64,000 nucleotides of DNA from Tretioscincus oriximinensis (GCA_022410635.1 JAJVDF010000417.1:1126673-1190672), one strand, 5' to 3'; counted from the first letter of the stretch, positions 49,799 to 59,794 are shown. Program-made: numbers and translations. The notes: generated by a model from the sequence alone, not told the origin.

Positions 49799-51075
49799 TG
49801 TAAATGAAGAGCTACTGTTTGGTTTTCTCACAAAAGAGTACTCAGAACAATGGGTAAAACTGTTTATTCCAAGGAACAGTTCTCTAGAATGTAAATAATG
49901 GCAAATGTTTACTTTAGGGCAAACTATAACATGGTGACTTTCAATCAAATTGTAGGATTAGATCTTAAATTCTAATTTGGATCCATCTTTTTGCCTTACT
50001 AATCTGTTTTAAGGAGCTCACAAGTATACTAGTACATATGGATCCAGTGTTAATTCACAACATTTCCTTGCATTTCCTTTGAAGCTAGAGTAGACCAAGA
50101 AAGTTTTTGAATTTCCAATCTTCACACTAAAAAAAAGAAAAAAATGCCCCAAAGTGAAGAGGGTGGAAATGCTACTTCAGTTTCAAGTTTAAAATTTTGG
50201 ATTACTGAAATGGCAAACATTTGTGGTGACAAGGTCTCTGAGGAGGAATTACTCTTTCCTTTCTTTAGCAGCCTCAGGTGCTTTGGATTTAAGTTTGAAG
50301 CATCTAGAATCTTTGTGGGATGTACTACATATGATCTGGCATTAACAGTTCACTCTGACAAAAGCTCACACAACTGAAGGAGATTGAACATAGTCCTTAT
50401 TTCACTTCTCACTAACATCAATTTATTACTCCCCAGTTTTTTATTTTGAAGGGGATGTCAGACTGATGGGCTTAAGGGCCTTTGGGGATCTTGTGAGTTC
50501 TCCAGGCTCCTAGTTTTTCATCACAAGCCACTGTAAGGTTAGGGCTGCTGAAAAAGCACTTACTGTTACAACAGAGATTGATTTAAAGCAGTTACAGAAA
50601 CTAACTGAAACTGACAGAACTAAAGACACTCAGAAACTTCCACCAACAATAAAAGTTTCCTCAACTATTCTTCCCCCCTTTTTTCTTATCTGTGACGGCT
50701 TTACAACTTTGGATTGCTGACAGTTTCTTCCTTTTTTATTGTCCAGGATTGTTAACAATTTGTTATTGTTGTTTTGCTCCACCTGTGACTGGAACCAATT
50801 TATCTGAATGTTATTTACAAANAAATAATCTTTGTTACCAACTGCCTTTCATAGCCTTGTGCCTCCTGTGTAGAGAACTTGCTCCATTATTCTGGTAAGA
50901 CTATGGCCCAATCCCTATGCACAATTTCTAGTGAGTTTCTAGGACATTACCTTCTGTCCATCCCAGAATCATTTGTGTACTGTGTTCTACTTGCAATAAA
51001 CATCCTTTGCTTCAGCCCAAGTAACCACCACATTTTATCTGATTTAGTAGTGGACATTTTCTAAAGTCCGAATGA
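49799..51075. other. No recognisable gene or repeat
   Basis: Non-coding; nothing diagnostic seen. Confidence 0.5.
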
Positions 51076-51270
51076 AAGCTGCATGGGGACTTGATCAGCA
51101 ATGAAAACATAGTCAATCACATGAGGTTTTGGAGTGAGGCTAACAGCTCATTGGCTCTTGGCTCACAGAGACTGCTTGGGAATAGTATGTAGGCCCACAG
51201 AAAATGCTGGGGATTGTGTTTAAGCAAGTGCAGCAATGCCTTATGGGGATCATCATGCAATGACATTGTT
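51076..51270 (+). repeat. Dispersed repeat, copy 1
   Basis: AGCTGCATGGGGAC, TCATTGGCTCTTGGCTCACA, ATGCTGGGGATTGTG and CAATGCCTTATGGGGATCAT recur in the same order at 55700-55870. Transposon type not recognised. Confidence 0.6.
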
Positions 51271-52387
51271 TTAAAAAGAGTCACAGCAACCTAGATTGTT
51301 TCCACCTATTAAAACTTGAATCTTGCTCACAACTAAGTTTTAATCCACTTTTACAGTGAGAGAACCCACAACAAAATGGTAAGCGTCTTTTAGTGTCCTC
51401 TAACTCATAAAACATATTTTCTTTGAATAATACAGAAAGGAAAAGACTAATCACTGTGTGGTTATGTCCCATTCTAAATGTGGAGAGAAACTGGATTAAA
51501 ATATATGTATAAACAGAACCTAACTGTTAAAAATCAACTTTGGTTTGGGTAATGAGGAAAGAAAACCAGTATTCACTTGTTCTGAAAGAAGACTGAAGCT
51601 ATATTAAAATTTAGATGTGACTGCAACCTTTTCTTTGTTCTTCTTGTTTTTTATNGTTTAGGGAGCAAAAGAGCCCATTGCATCAAAGACAGGCAACGGA
51701 CTTACTCCATTAGTAATGAAATTTGTATGTCACCACAAAGGGCACATGGACCTCCCATGCTTTGAGACATCAGGAATGTGGCAGTGAGTTTGCTGCTGAA
51801 GGAGCCTTTGGTTGTTCTGTAAAGTAATACTGTAAAGTTGTCAAACTTAGAAAAAAATTGCAACTCTTTAAAAACACAGTAANGGAAGTTTTGTTTCTTG
51901 AGGGCTTAGCTGCTTCAACAGAGGTGAAAAGTTACTGTGCCCAGAGGTATTTCAGAATGTGGTTGACTTCCAAAATGGCAGAATTGCTTCAGGCTGAAGT
52001 AGCCAGTGAAAGCAGTTGTTTCTGATAGAGTAAGTTTAAAAATAGGTTTAAAAGATCAAGGATGGCTCCACTGAGGAAAATTGTTACATATTGGGTAAAA
52101 AGGGAGGATTGTATGAGACTCAATGGTGTCACCAGGTTGCTAATTAATATGCTGTAGAACCAATTTCATTCGTCTAATTTATGACTGGAAGTGAATATAA
52201 GCACTGAACCTGACCAGGAGAATGGGTTGTTCAAGTATAAAATGGACATTCCTTGAGATGAAGAAAAATAACTTCTCCTTTTCAAAGATAGTTGTGTTTT
52301 TTGGCATCACAAGTTTCAGATTCAAAGCCCCTTTCTGTACCAACATGAACAGTAGATAGCAGATCTCTATTCTGGGGCATTATCCAG
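51271..52387. other. No recognisable gene or repeat
   Basis: Non-coding sequence. Confidence 0.5.
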
Positions 52388-52475
52388 AATTATTTATTTA
52401 TATTCATATACCACTCTATGCCCAAAGATCTCAGGGCAGGTAACAATAAAACCCCAAATTAACATATTAAAAAAC
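52388..52475 (-). mobile_element. L2-like 3' tail (minus strand)
   Basis: TTATTTATTTATATTCATATACC, shortened here to its core ATTTATATTCATATACC, followed by AAAGATCTCAGGGCAGG: the reversed tail of the L2-like family. Confidence 0.55.
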
Positions 52476-53279
52476 ACACACACCACAGAATAAGGCCTAG
52501 TGAAAAATGAAATTAAGGGTGCCAATCAGTCACCTGATTCCTAGTGCTAGGTTCCTCTTCAGGCCACATGGCTAAATGAAGGATTCGCTAGCCTTCGCTA
52601 TGCAGTCTGAAAAGATCTGTAAAAAGAAAGGCATCTCCTTTNGCAGAAATTTTCTCTGAATAGTGAAGGCAAGAGAAGGCGAGAGGCACACCAGGCAGTA
52701 GGGCTGCAGACGTGCACTTGCACAGACATGCACAGATTAGTCCCCCATCTTCTCGTCAGCAAGCAGCAGCTNCCTGCACTTAAGAGCAAAGGTACTCTTT
52801 TCTTAAAGGAAATCTGCAGCTGCTAGGACTTCTTACACTTCCCTCCCTTTGTGTATTCACAGCCTAAAAGTCCTGTTTTCCTCATAGCATGGAGAGCTGA
52901 ATCCAGGTGGTCGAAAACCACATTCAAGAGAAACTGGTGATGGGAACCAGAGATCATGTCATGTATAACACAGGCTACATTTATTACTGACTCTACTCTG
53001 TGATTTGGGGAAACACCTTCAAGGGAACAGGAAGGAACATGTTCCAGTGTTTTATTACAGTATTCAAAGGACTCTCTGTGGGGGTCAAACTNGGCCAAAA
53101 ATAAAGGCCATGAATGTGCAGTCTCACACATCCAAGTAAATAGCATGAGAATGTCCCATGCTTTTGACCTGCCCAAAGAGTGGTGAGATGTACAAGGTGA
53201 CTCATTATTGAGGTGCCAGCCACAGATAACAAGGCAGTGGTATGCCTCTCCCTGTATCNAGAGGTACTAAACAATTAGC
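52476..53279. other. No recognisable gene
   Basis: A mixed region with several N bases. It may contain further decayed L2-like sequence just upstream of 53280, but I cannot read a convincing frame. Confidence 0.4.
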
Positions 53280-53925
53280 ACCCTGCTGCTGAGATGGGAG
53301 GAAATTGATTATTTAGACCTATTTCAACATGGCTTCTGGCAGGGGTATGGTGCAGAAACTGCCTTAGCTGCTTTGATATATGAACTCTGTTGAGAGAAGG
53401 ACAAGGACATTGTGGTCGTGTTGATTCTACTTGACTTCTCAGTAGTCTTTTATACCACTGACTATGGTATCCCACTGGAGCAACTGTAGGGTTTGGGAAT
53501 TTATGGCACTGCATGAAAGTGGTCTTCTTCCTCTGAGATAAATATCAAAAGAGACCCTTAAGAAACTTCTGCTTGATATTCTCTAGGGATCAGTTGATTC
53601 CTCTATCCAGTTTAATAATTATATACAATTTGTGGGAGAAGTCATCAGAAGATTTAGTGAGGTGTCACTAGTTTGAAAACAGCAACCAACTCTATTTCTC
53701 TGTTCCTTTTGAGACAGTTAAGGTGCTTGACTGTATCAATGGGTTGGATGTAGGCCAACCTCCAGATTATACAACTGCAATGCACCTATTTAAGACTACT
53801 CTTGAAGATGATCCAGAAGCTGGAACTAGTGCAGAATGCAGCAACTCAAATGCTGATGCGAGTATCTGGTTTGACACACATCACACTAGTCTTGAAGGAG
53901 TTGCATTGATAATTGTTTGTTTGTT
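53280..53925 (+). mobile_element. L2-like LINE, decayed reverse-transcriptase core
   Basis: Readable L2-style blocks: FQHGFWQGYGAETALAAL, then DKDIVVVLILLDFSVVF and TTDYGIPLEQL (around 53310-53490). Further down is the region corresponding to LVQNAA (about 53820-53850, GGAACTAGTGCAGAATGCAG). The family normally has DLSAAFDTxDH here, so the first catalytic region is mutated. Frameshifts and stops make it inactive. Confidence 0.7.
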
Positions 53926-54107
53926 TGTTTGATTGATTGTTTGTGAACCAGTCTAGCACAAGTCATTGCCAGGAACAGAGCGGGTTATAGTACTATATTT
54001 TTCTGCAACTGTGGTCTGTTTATTCATGAAATGTTCTAGAAGTGCCATCCTCTCGGACTGTGGTCTATTTCTGAACATTATATGAGTTGTATTTTGATAT
54101 AACAAGC

Positions 54108-54232
54108 ACAAATACTTCAGCATCTGAAGAAGTAGATGTGTCTACAAAAGCTTATGCCATCTACTTTTCTATTATTGGTCTCTAAGAGCTACTAGCCCCT
54201 TTCTACTAGACTAACACAGCTATTTCTCTGAA
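54108..54232 (+). mobile_element. Dispersed sauropsid repeat fragment
   Basis: GCATCTGAAGAAGTAGATGT, ACAAAAGCTTATGCCATCT, GTCTCTAAGAGCTACTAG and TAGACTAACACAGCTATTTC form a 3'-end sequence I recognise as common in reptile genomes. I cannot assign it to a class with certainty. Confidence 0.6.
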
Positions 54233-54426
54233 ATGCATAAATACTGTTTTACCAACTCCCAAAAATGTTGCTGATAATTCACTGCTTCAAGGGATACAAA
54301 GCAGTCTTGTTTATTTTTTAGGCTGAGTAAAGTTGCCCCAAAAAAGGAGAGTATCCCTCATGAAATGTGTTTCTGTCATGGTACCCCATGTAATGGGGAA
54401 CAGGTCTGGTATTTCACTTTCTTTCA

Positions 54427-54898
54427 GGCTGTATCCACATAGCTGAGCCCTACCTGGATGGGAGCATCCTGGAGACAACTCCACTGGACCATATCACACT
54501 TTGACAGCATTGATTGTACTGAAAAGCTCTATTGGTGTGCATTTCTCAGTGAGCACATCATCTGCTCCTGTAGTGCAGTCCTCCAGGAATGCGTATCATT
54601 CATCCATGCAGCACGTGACATGGAGGGATTATCTGCAGCCAGGCCAATATTGTGCACAAAGTCATGTGACACCAGGTGTCCAGCTGCCAATCAGAAAGCT
54701 CATGTGCAGTGGCTGCCAAGACCAACATGACCACCAGGAGCACATCTCAGCTGTTGCCATGGTGGTGCTGTGGACTCCATGCTGTGGTCTCAGTCATACA
54801 TTCACTCGTACATCTCCGGTGAGTGTGTGTAGATGGGCAAATACCTGTAGCCTGCTATAGCCCTAAGATNTGTCTCATAGATGTGTGGGGAGGCAGCC
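54427..54898. mobile_element. Harbinger-like non-autonomous element with TCA target duplication
   Basis: The left end is GGCTGTATCCACATAG and the right end ATGTGTGGGGAGGCAGCC, with TCA on both outer sides (54424-54426 and 54899-54901). Open stretches inside (54458-54860) overlap one another and lack domain patterns, so I treat them as chance. Confidence 0.5.
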
Positions 54899-54901
54899 TC
54901 A

Positions 54902-55699
54902 TCCATAAATATCCGCAAACCCCCATCTTAGTGTTTTAGCTGACAGCAAACTTCTTCAATTGCCAATAAAAATTTCAGCTCATTAGGATGTGTATTAGAT
55001 ACACAACAAGACTATAAGATTAGTGTTGACGGATAAACGTATTATAGATAGTCTCCATTTTATCTTTCTAAACACATTTTGACCTCAACATATGAAATAG
55101 GAGTCCAGGACACTCTAGCTGGACTTTTGCCCTTCCTCACTGCTTTCATAGAAGTGCTCTATAAGTATTCTGAGAAACCGGAGAATGCTAGATGTCTGCT
55201 AGACAGCGAAAACCCAGGAAATAACCAATACAGGAGTAGTAAAATACATTATTTTTTATGCATAATGTATTTCCTCTCTGTCTCTGAAGCATGGATATGA
55301 TAAATTATGCTATTTTGTGTGAAGAAAAAATACACAGCATTCTTACCATCCTATATGTGCAACACATAGGCATGTCATTCATTGCATAAATCATACCATG
55401 GAATATATATGAGAGCATAAATAAATAAATAAATTAAATTTTACAAATTTTAAACCCCCAGCTCTCCTTAACCCAGCCTCTTTCGACCAGTAGAGACAGA
55501 GAAAATTAAAACATTATGCAATTTGATCAAACAGGTTTAGTGGTCATTTCCATGCATGATTTTAAGTGAGTTGGGTGCAACATCAGCTTTAATCCACCTC
55601 ACAAAGTGACACACGTAGAGCAATACACTCGCAAAAAACGTCTGTTGCTAAGGAATAACTAGCAATGCAGTTTGCGTTTCAGCAGCAAGCATTTTTTTT
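54902..55699. other. No recognisable gene
   Basis: Non-coding AT-rich sequence. Confidence 0.45.
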
Positions 55700-55870
55700 A
55701 AATCTGAAGGACAGCTGCGTGAGGACATTCCATTAATGTGAACTTAGCAAATCTCGTGAGACTAAAAGTTCATTGGCTCTCAGTCACAGAGAATGCTGGA
55801 GATTGTAGGCAAACAAGAGAATCAATGCCTTATGTGGCACATCATGTGAGGAGATTGCTATGCAATCTAC
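55700..55870 (+). repeat. Dispersed repeat, copy 2
   Basis: AGCTGCGTGAGGACATTCC, TCATTGGCTCTCAGTCACAG, AATGCTGGAGATTGTAGGC and CAATGCCTTATGTGGCACAT parallel 51076-51270. Confidence 0.6.
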
Positions 55871-56172
55871 GTGAGGTGATGTAATGTGGATTACTGTATA
55901 CTATGCAGAATTCAACACTGCTTGGCATACACCTGCAGGCGTAACCTAGGTTTATTAAAAAATATTAAGAGTGTATATTCTGCTCTTTAGTCTGAAGTCC
56001 TGGGGTACATGTGTCTTCTTCATGAAAGTCACGGATGGGAGTGCAGGTCTTCTTTGTAAACAAAGTTTTATGGAAGGTTTGTGTGTGTTAATTGTCCACA
56101 TCCGTAGCAGGGTTGTTGATGGGCAGTGATGCCGATATGGATTAAGCAATGGATTAAGCCCCTTCTCCCCTG

Positions 56173-56392
56173 CTCCAATCGTACAAAAGGAGATCAAAGC
56201 GACCATTCCAGACAATTCCAAGGTGGCCGAAGCCAAAACAGAAGCGAAGTGGTCCAAGGATGGGAAGAAATTCAAGATTGAAATGGAAGGCAAAACCCGC
56301 ATGCTGATTGTGCAACAGGTGGAGAAGAAGGATGCTGGTGAGAACACCTGTGAAGCTGGTGGCCAGAAACTCACCTTCAGTGTCAGTGTGAG
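56173..56392 (+). pseudogene. Damaged I-set Ig exon (Ig exon A)
   Basis: The frame reads PIVQKEIKATIPDNSKVAE, then AKWSKDGKKFKIEMEGKTR, then VQQVEKKDAGENTCEAGGQK and LTFSVSV. This is the C-D-E-F-G part of an I-set Ig domain as found in obscurin, titin and related muscle proteins: the C-strand Trp (KWSKDG) and F-strand DAGxxTC are present. The B-strand Cys and about ten residues before KWSKDG are missing. By alignment with the starts of the exons at 57604 and 61403, the acceptor should lie at 56171-56172, but the bases there are TG, not AG. The downstream donor is unclear. The exon is probably dead or skipped. Confidence 0.65.
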
Positions 56393-56676
56393 CAGTGTGA
56401 AAGGGTGNCACATTTCCTTTACACCTGCTGGAACATATTAGGGTATCTCAATACATCTCAATATCAAGCAAAATTTATTTCAGTAATTCACTTCAATTAG
56501 TGAAACTCATATTCACTACTCTATATACAACAGAATGACCTATTTCAAGCGATTACTTCTTCGATTAGATTGTGACACAATGAGGCTATGATCTTGAAAT
56601 TTCTCATAATATTCTAATAGTAGAGTAAGCTTAGTGCCTGTTTAATGCAAGGGGGGGTAGCTTACTCTTTGTCCCA

Positions 56677-56708
56677 CAAACACACACATACACACACACA
56701 TACACATA
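56677..56708. repeat. (CA)n microsatellite
   Basis: CACACACATACACACACACATAC type run in intron sequence. Confidence 0.8.
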
Positions 56709-57091
56709 TTCCTCCTTTTCTCTTCCTGTGTTATTCCTTCCCTGTTCCTGCTACTGTGCTGGGGAAGATTCCATGGCATCAACTCAGCAAGAGTGAGAGA
56801 GAACTGACAGGTTACACTATAATAAATAAAAACACAGAGATGGCTAATCATGTTAATAGTCAAAAGACATGAAATGTCTTTGTTAGGTTTCAGCATGAAC
56901 CTGGCACTTAGCTTACATCATCCCATTATGTTGAGTCACAGTATACTTGGAGTATGACTTAATCATTTATTTCCTGACATTTCCCATTTCTTCTCATTGT
57001 GCCACTCAGGTGGTAAAGTGTAAAGATGCGGTATATAATATTGATGTTGATGCTAGGTATTTTTGAGTGGAAAAATGAAGGTATGTGTGGT

Positions 57092-57345
57092 AGTTAGGTA
57101 GATTGATCGATAGAGAGAGATTATGATAATAGTGATGATTATGACGACGATAGAAAGATAGATAAGATATAGATATATGATGGATATATGGATATAAGGA
57201 TATGAATTATGATGATGATGATCGTGGTGGTGGTGGTGGTGGTGNTAGATTAGATAGATAGATGATAGATAGATGGATGGATAGATAGATATATAGATAT
57301 GAATGATGATGATGGTGATGATGATGATGATAGGTAGATGGATTG
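57092..57345. repeat. Compound microsatellite (GATA/ATGATG/GGT)
   Basis: Interleaved GATAGATA, GATGATGATG and GGTGGTGGTG runs. They create artificial poly-His and Ile/Tyr-rich frames on the minus strand. The run lies in the intron just before a duplicated splice-acceptor region. Confidence 0.85.
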
Positions 57346-57359
57346 ATAGAACTTTTTGC

Positions 57360-57436
57360 TTCTCCACACTGTTTATGACTATATGCAGTTTTCACACCTT
57401 TATTTAATTATCATTTCCCCTCCACTGTGGTTTCTA
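57360..57436 (+). repeat. Duplicated acceptor region (decoy, AG lost)
   Basis: GACTATATGCAGTTTTCACA through GGTTTCTACCTTAACTGTAC closely matches 57533-57612, the true intron end and exon start (GACTATATGTAGTTTCCACA ... GGTTTCTACCTTAGCTGTGC). In this copy the AG is AA, so it cannot act as the acceptor. Confidence 0.75.
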
Positions 57437-57456
57437 CCTTAACTGTACCTGTTGTG

Positions 57457-57525
57457 ATAGATAGATATGGATGATGATGATGATAATGATGATGATAGGT
57501 GGATGGATGGATGGATGGATAGATA
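57457..57525. repeat. Second GATA/ATGATG/GGAT microsatellite
   Basis: GATAGATAGATATGGATG, ATGATGATGATAATG and GGATGGATGGATGGAT. This is the same repeat type as 57092-57345, so the duplicated unit probably included both microsatellite and acceptor. Confidence 0.8.
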
Positions 57526-57603
57526 AAGCTTTGTGACTATATGTAGTTTCCACATCTGTATTTAATTTTCCTCATTTCCCCTGCACGGTGGTTTCTACCT
57601 TAG

Positions 57604-57855
57604 CTGTGCCTGTCGTTTTCAATCAAGAACTGAAGGATGTGGAAAAAGAAGGAGAGAAAATAACTCTACAGTGTGTGCTCAACAACCCAGATGCTAAGGT
57701 GACAACAAAAGATGCAGTTGTTCTCTGACATAGTGACAAATGTGAAATACAACAGGCCAAAAGTTTTGTTGACAACTCTGAGCCAGAAGAGTCTGGAAAA
57801 TACATCTGTGACAGTGGAAATAATCAGAATTCAGCCCAGATCAAACTGGCGGAAA
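57604..57855 (+). pseudogene. I-set Ig exon with in-frame stop (Ig exon B)
   Basis: The acceptor TTTCTACCTTAG ends at 57603; the donor is GAAA|GTAGAAG after 57855. The exon is 252 bp and phase 1-1. The frame reads VPVVFNQELKDVEKEGEK and ITLQCVLNNPDAKV (B-strand Cys), then after the stop SDKCEIQQAKSF and EPEESGKYICDSGNNQNS (F-strand Cys). A TGA at 57726-57728 interrupts the domain, and the C-strand Trp is absent, with a few residues apparently missing. Because both borders are phase 1, skipping this exon would keep the frame. It is either dead or not used in the productive transcript. Confidence 0.7.
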
Positions 57856-57862
57856 GTAGAAG

Positions 57863-59060
57863 ATCTTTGCTACCAAACCTCAACAAAATAACAGACGAAA
57901 TCTCTGAGGTCCAGCAGAAAATTACGTTCCTAGCCAAGCAGAGAAGCAGCATAGAGAAGANGCTGACTGGCAACATGACGTTCGTTACCAATCTTTCCAA
58001 CAACTCTGGCCGGTAAGAAATTGAAAACAGAAAGTTCGGAAAGCAAACTAGACCTAATATTAAGATGCCAAATCTTAATGGCCTCGGAAATGAAAAAAAA
58101 TTAACTTGAAACTGAATGAGATTGAATCCATATGTAAAAATAACACAAGGTTGCTAACTGAGCTACACCAAAAAATAGAAAATCTCGCTACTAGGACAAC
58201 TAACCTTGAACAGAACAACGCAAAAAATGAAATGACTTTAAAATATCACAAGGAAAAAATAAAAATACTTACTACCAAGCAATCGGCGATTGAAGACCGA
58301 AGCAGAAGGGTTAACGTTCGCCTGAAAGGAATTCCTACAGCCATTCAAGGGAACTTAAAGCCCGAAATAATCGATTGGCTGAAGACACTAGGAATTACAA
58401 GCGAGGAGGATAAAATCGTTCGGGCTCACTGGATCCAAAGAGGCAGGAACGCTCCAGAGGATGTTATTGTGAAATTCTACAATGAATGGACCAAGGAGAG
58501 AATCTTCAAAACACTAAAAAGTAAGCCTAACTTAAGGTATAATAATTCCAAAGTAAGACTGTAGATGGACCTTTCTAGTGATACTATGTTAGGTACCTCT
58601 ATTCTTTTCCATCTTTTTGAGTTCCTTTGTTACCGGTGGGAAGTTTTCGGTGCGTGACTTATGTCTCCTAATTGGCTAGTGGGTGCCGAGAGGTGGCCCT
58701 TCGACCCTGCTTTATAATCATCCTTCCTCTATCACTTCCTGTTCTGTTTCTTTAGTTGTTATGGAAGCTAGTCCCCTATCGCTAGCTTTACTTCTGGACT
58801 TAGACTTTTGAATAAACATCCCGCAACAAATCTATTTGTTCTCTTTATTCTTGAATTGAAGCCCTAAATAGATAACATACTATAGCTAAAAAACTGGAAC
58901 TGAAGTAATTAATGAAAAATTAAGAGCTATAAAACAATTATATACATGGATCTATCCTTGATCTCTCCTCGTATTTAAAGAAGGAAATCGATATACAGCT
59001 TCTAATATACAAGAAGCCAAATTAATGTTAAGGCAATTAGGGATAGACTAAAAAGCCAGC
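57863..59060 (+). mobile_element. L1 ORF1 fragment, split by a solo LTR
   Basis: From about 58106 the frame gives a coiled-coil segment (NNTRLLTELHQKIENL, TTNLEQNNAKNEM) and then the RRM-like core SRRVNVRLKGIP, LKTLGITSEEDKIVRAHW and NEWTKERIFKTL. These are signatures of L1 ORF1, the RNA-binding chaperone. The continuation VRL, DLSSDT is broken at 58586 by an LTR and resumes after 58882 (KKLELK, then IYKKPN, matching the ORF1 C-terminal domain). The open coiled-coil-like stretch 57863-58015 (DEISEVQQKITFL) may be the ORF1 N-terminus, which is inferred. Decayed. Confidence 0.75.
58587..58877 (+). mobile_element. Solo LTR (291 bp) with TACTA target duplication
   Basis: It begins TGTTAGGTAC and ends AGATAACA; TGTTA and TAACA are perfect short inverted ends. 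TACTA occurs directly before (58582-58586) and after (58878-58882). A TATA-like TTTATAATC lies at about 58710, and AATAAA at about 58811. These are the parts of an LTR promoter and polyadenylation region. No internal retroviral or gypsy genes adjoin it, so the internal part was lost by LTR-LTR recombination. The superfamily cannot be read from the LTR alone; a 5-bp duplication is compatible with Gypsy, copia or some ERVs. Confidence 0.85.
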
Positions 59061-59117
59061 TCTTCCTAAATTTCTCAAATTTAACATTAAACAATTCTAT
59101 TCATTTCTTTAAACTTT

Positions 59118-59166
59118 GAAGAACATAAGAGGAGGCATGCTGGATAAAGCCATAGTTCATCTAGTC
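59118..59166 (-). mobile_element. CR1 3' stub (minus strand)
   Basis: GAAGAACATAAGAGGAGGCAT and GTTCATCTAGTC are the reversed CR1 3' end. The hAT element begins exactly here, within the CATCTAGTCC phrase of CR1. Confidence 0.7.
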
Positions 59167-59426
59167 CCCTGGTTCCCAACCTTTTTCACGCCAAGACCCC
59201 ATTCATAGAGGCCCATTCAAATCATGACCCATTAGCACATCACTTCCATCCCATCACTCTAAAAATGACATTTCTGGAACCAGGAAGCGGAAATGAAATC
59301 ATTCAANGTAGCATTTCTAGAACAGGAACCAGAAATGTCATCAAGTGTTGGGCAGAGGGGAGGAATAAGCTATGACTGCATAGAAAACACTTTGCGGAGT
59401 CACGACCCATGGGTTGGGAACCACTG
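59167..59426. mobile_element. hAT-type MITE with 8-bp target duplication
   Basis: The left end CCCTGGTTCCCAACC and right end GGTTGGGAACCACTG are inverted with two mismatches. ATCTAGTC (59159-59166) and ATCTACTC (59427-59434) flank it, 7 of 8 bases identical. The 260-bp interior is non-coding (TTTCTGGAACCAGGAAGC, GAACCAGAAATGTCATC). CAGTGGTTCCCAACC termini with 8-bp duplications are typical of hAT elements. Confidence 0.85.
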
Positions 59427-59497
59427 ATCTACTCTAACAGGGCTACTTCTTTGAAACCTTTCCTTACTTGGGCCTGTATACCATTCATCCCCTGTAG

Positions 59498-59794
59498 CTG
59501 TTGTGGTTTTTTGCTTCTCTTGCTATATTTGCTCAGGTATTCCTCATAAAAAACTGGGAAGCATCCTAAAAATGGGTTTTCAACCCCCCTCCCCCCAAAA
59601 GGGGTCATCTGGTCAGCCTATGCTGGCCGTGCAGTGGATTGTGGTTGGGCTCACTCTCCAATCCAACGAAATGAACAAACAAGTTCATGGGAAAGCTCAT
59701 AGCCTCATCCTTCGGAAGGTGACCCATGAAGATTCTGGTTCTGTTTCTCTCAGAGTGGGTCAGAATTCAACTGAAACCCGGTTGACCGTACAAC
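59498..59794 (+). CDS. I-set Ig exon carrying an in-frame MITE (Ig exon C)
   Basis: The acceptor CATCCCCTGTAG ends at 59497 and the strong donor CAAC|GTAAGT follows 59794. The exon is 297 bp, phase 1-1 and fully open. The second half is Ig-like: VQWIVVGLTLQSNEMN, AHSLILRKVTHEDSGSVSL and RVGQNSTETRLTVQ, with C-strand Trp and an E-F DSG turn but Ser/Leu where the F-strand Cys is expected. The first half begins in the same style as its sister exons (AVVVF) but then runs through about 85 bp matching the MITE of 11900-12083. The B-strand region of the Ig domain has thus been replaced by transposon sequence without breaking the frame. Whether the product folds is unknown. Confidence 0.6.
59535..59620. 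mobile_element. MITE fragment inside Ig exon C
   Basis: ATTCCTCATAAAAAACTGGG, GCATCCTAAAAATGGGTTTT and AAAAGGGGTCATCTGGTCAG match, in order, the right half of the element at 11900-12083 (TTCCTCAGCAAAAAATGGG, AAACTGGGTTT, AAAAGGGGTCATCTGG). The right terminus CAGCCTA is intact; no left terminus is seen. Confidence 0.7.

Noticed and set aside
54458..54860. A protein-coding gene of about 90-119 codons
   Set aside because: Overlapping frames inside a TCA-flanked inverted-repeat element, with no domain pattern.
57053..57395. His-rich and Ile/Tyr-rich proteins on the minus strand
   Set aside because: Translations of GATA/ATGATG/GGT microsatellites.
58587..58877. An endogenous retrovirus with coding genes
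   Set aside because: Only one LTR is present, with target duplications directly on both sides; no internal region exists here.
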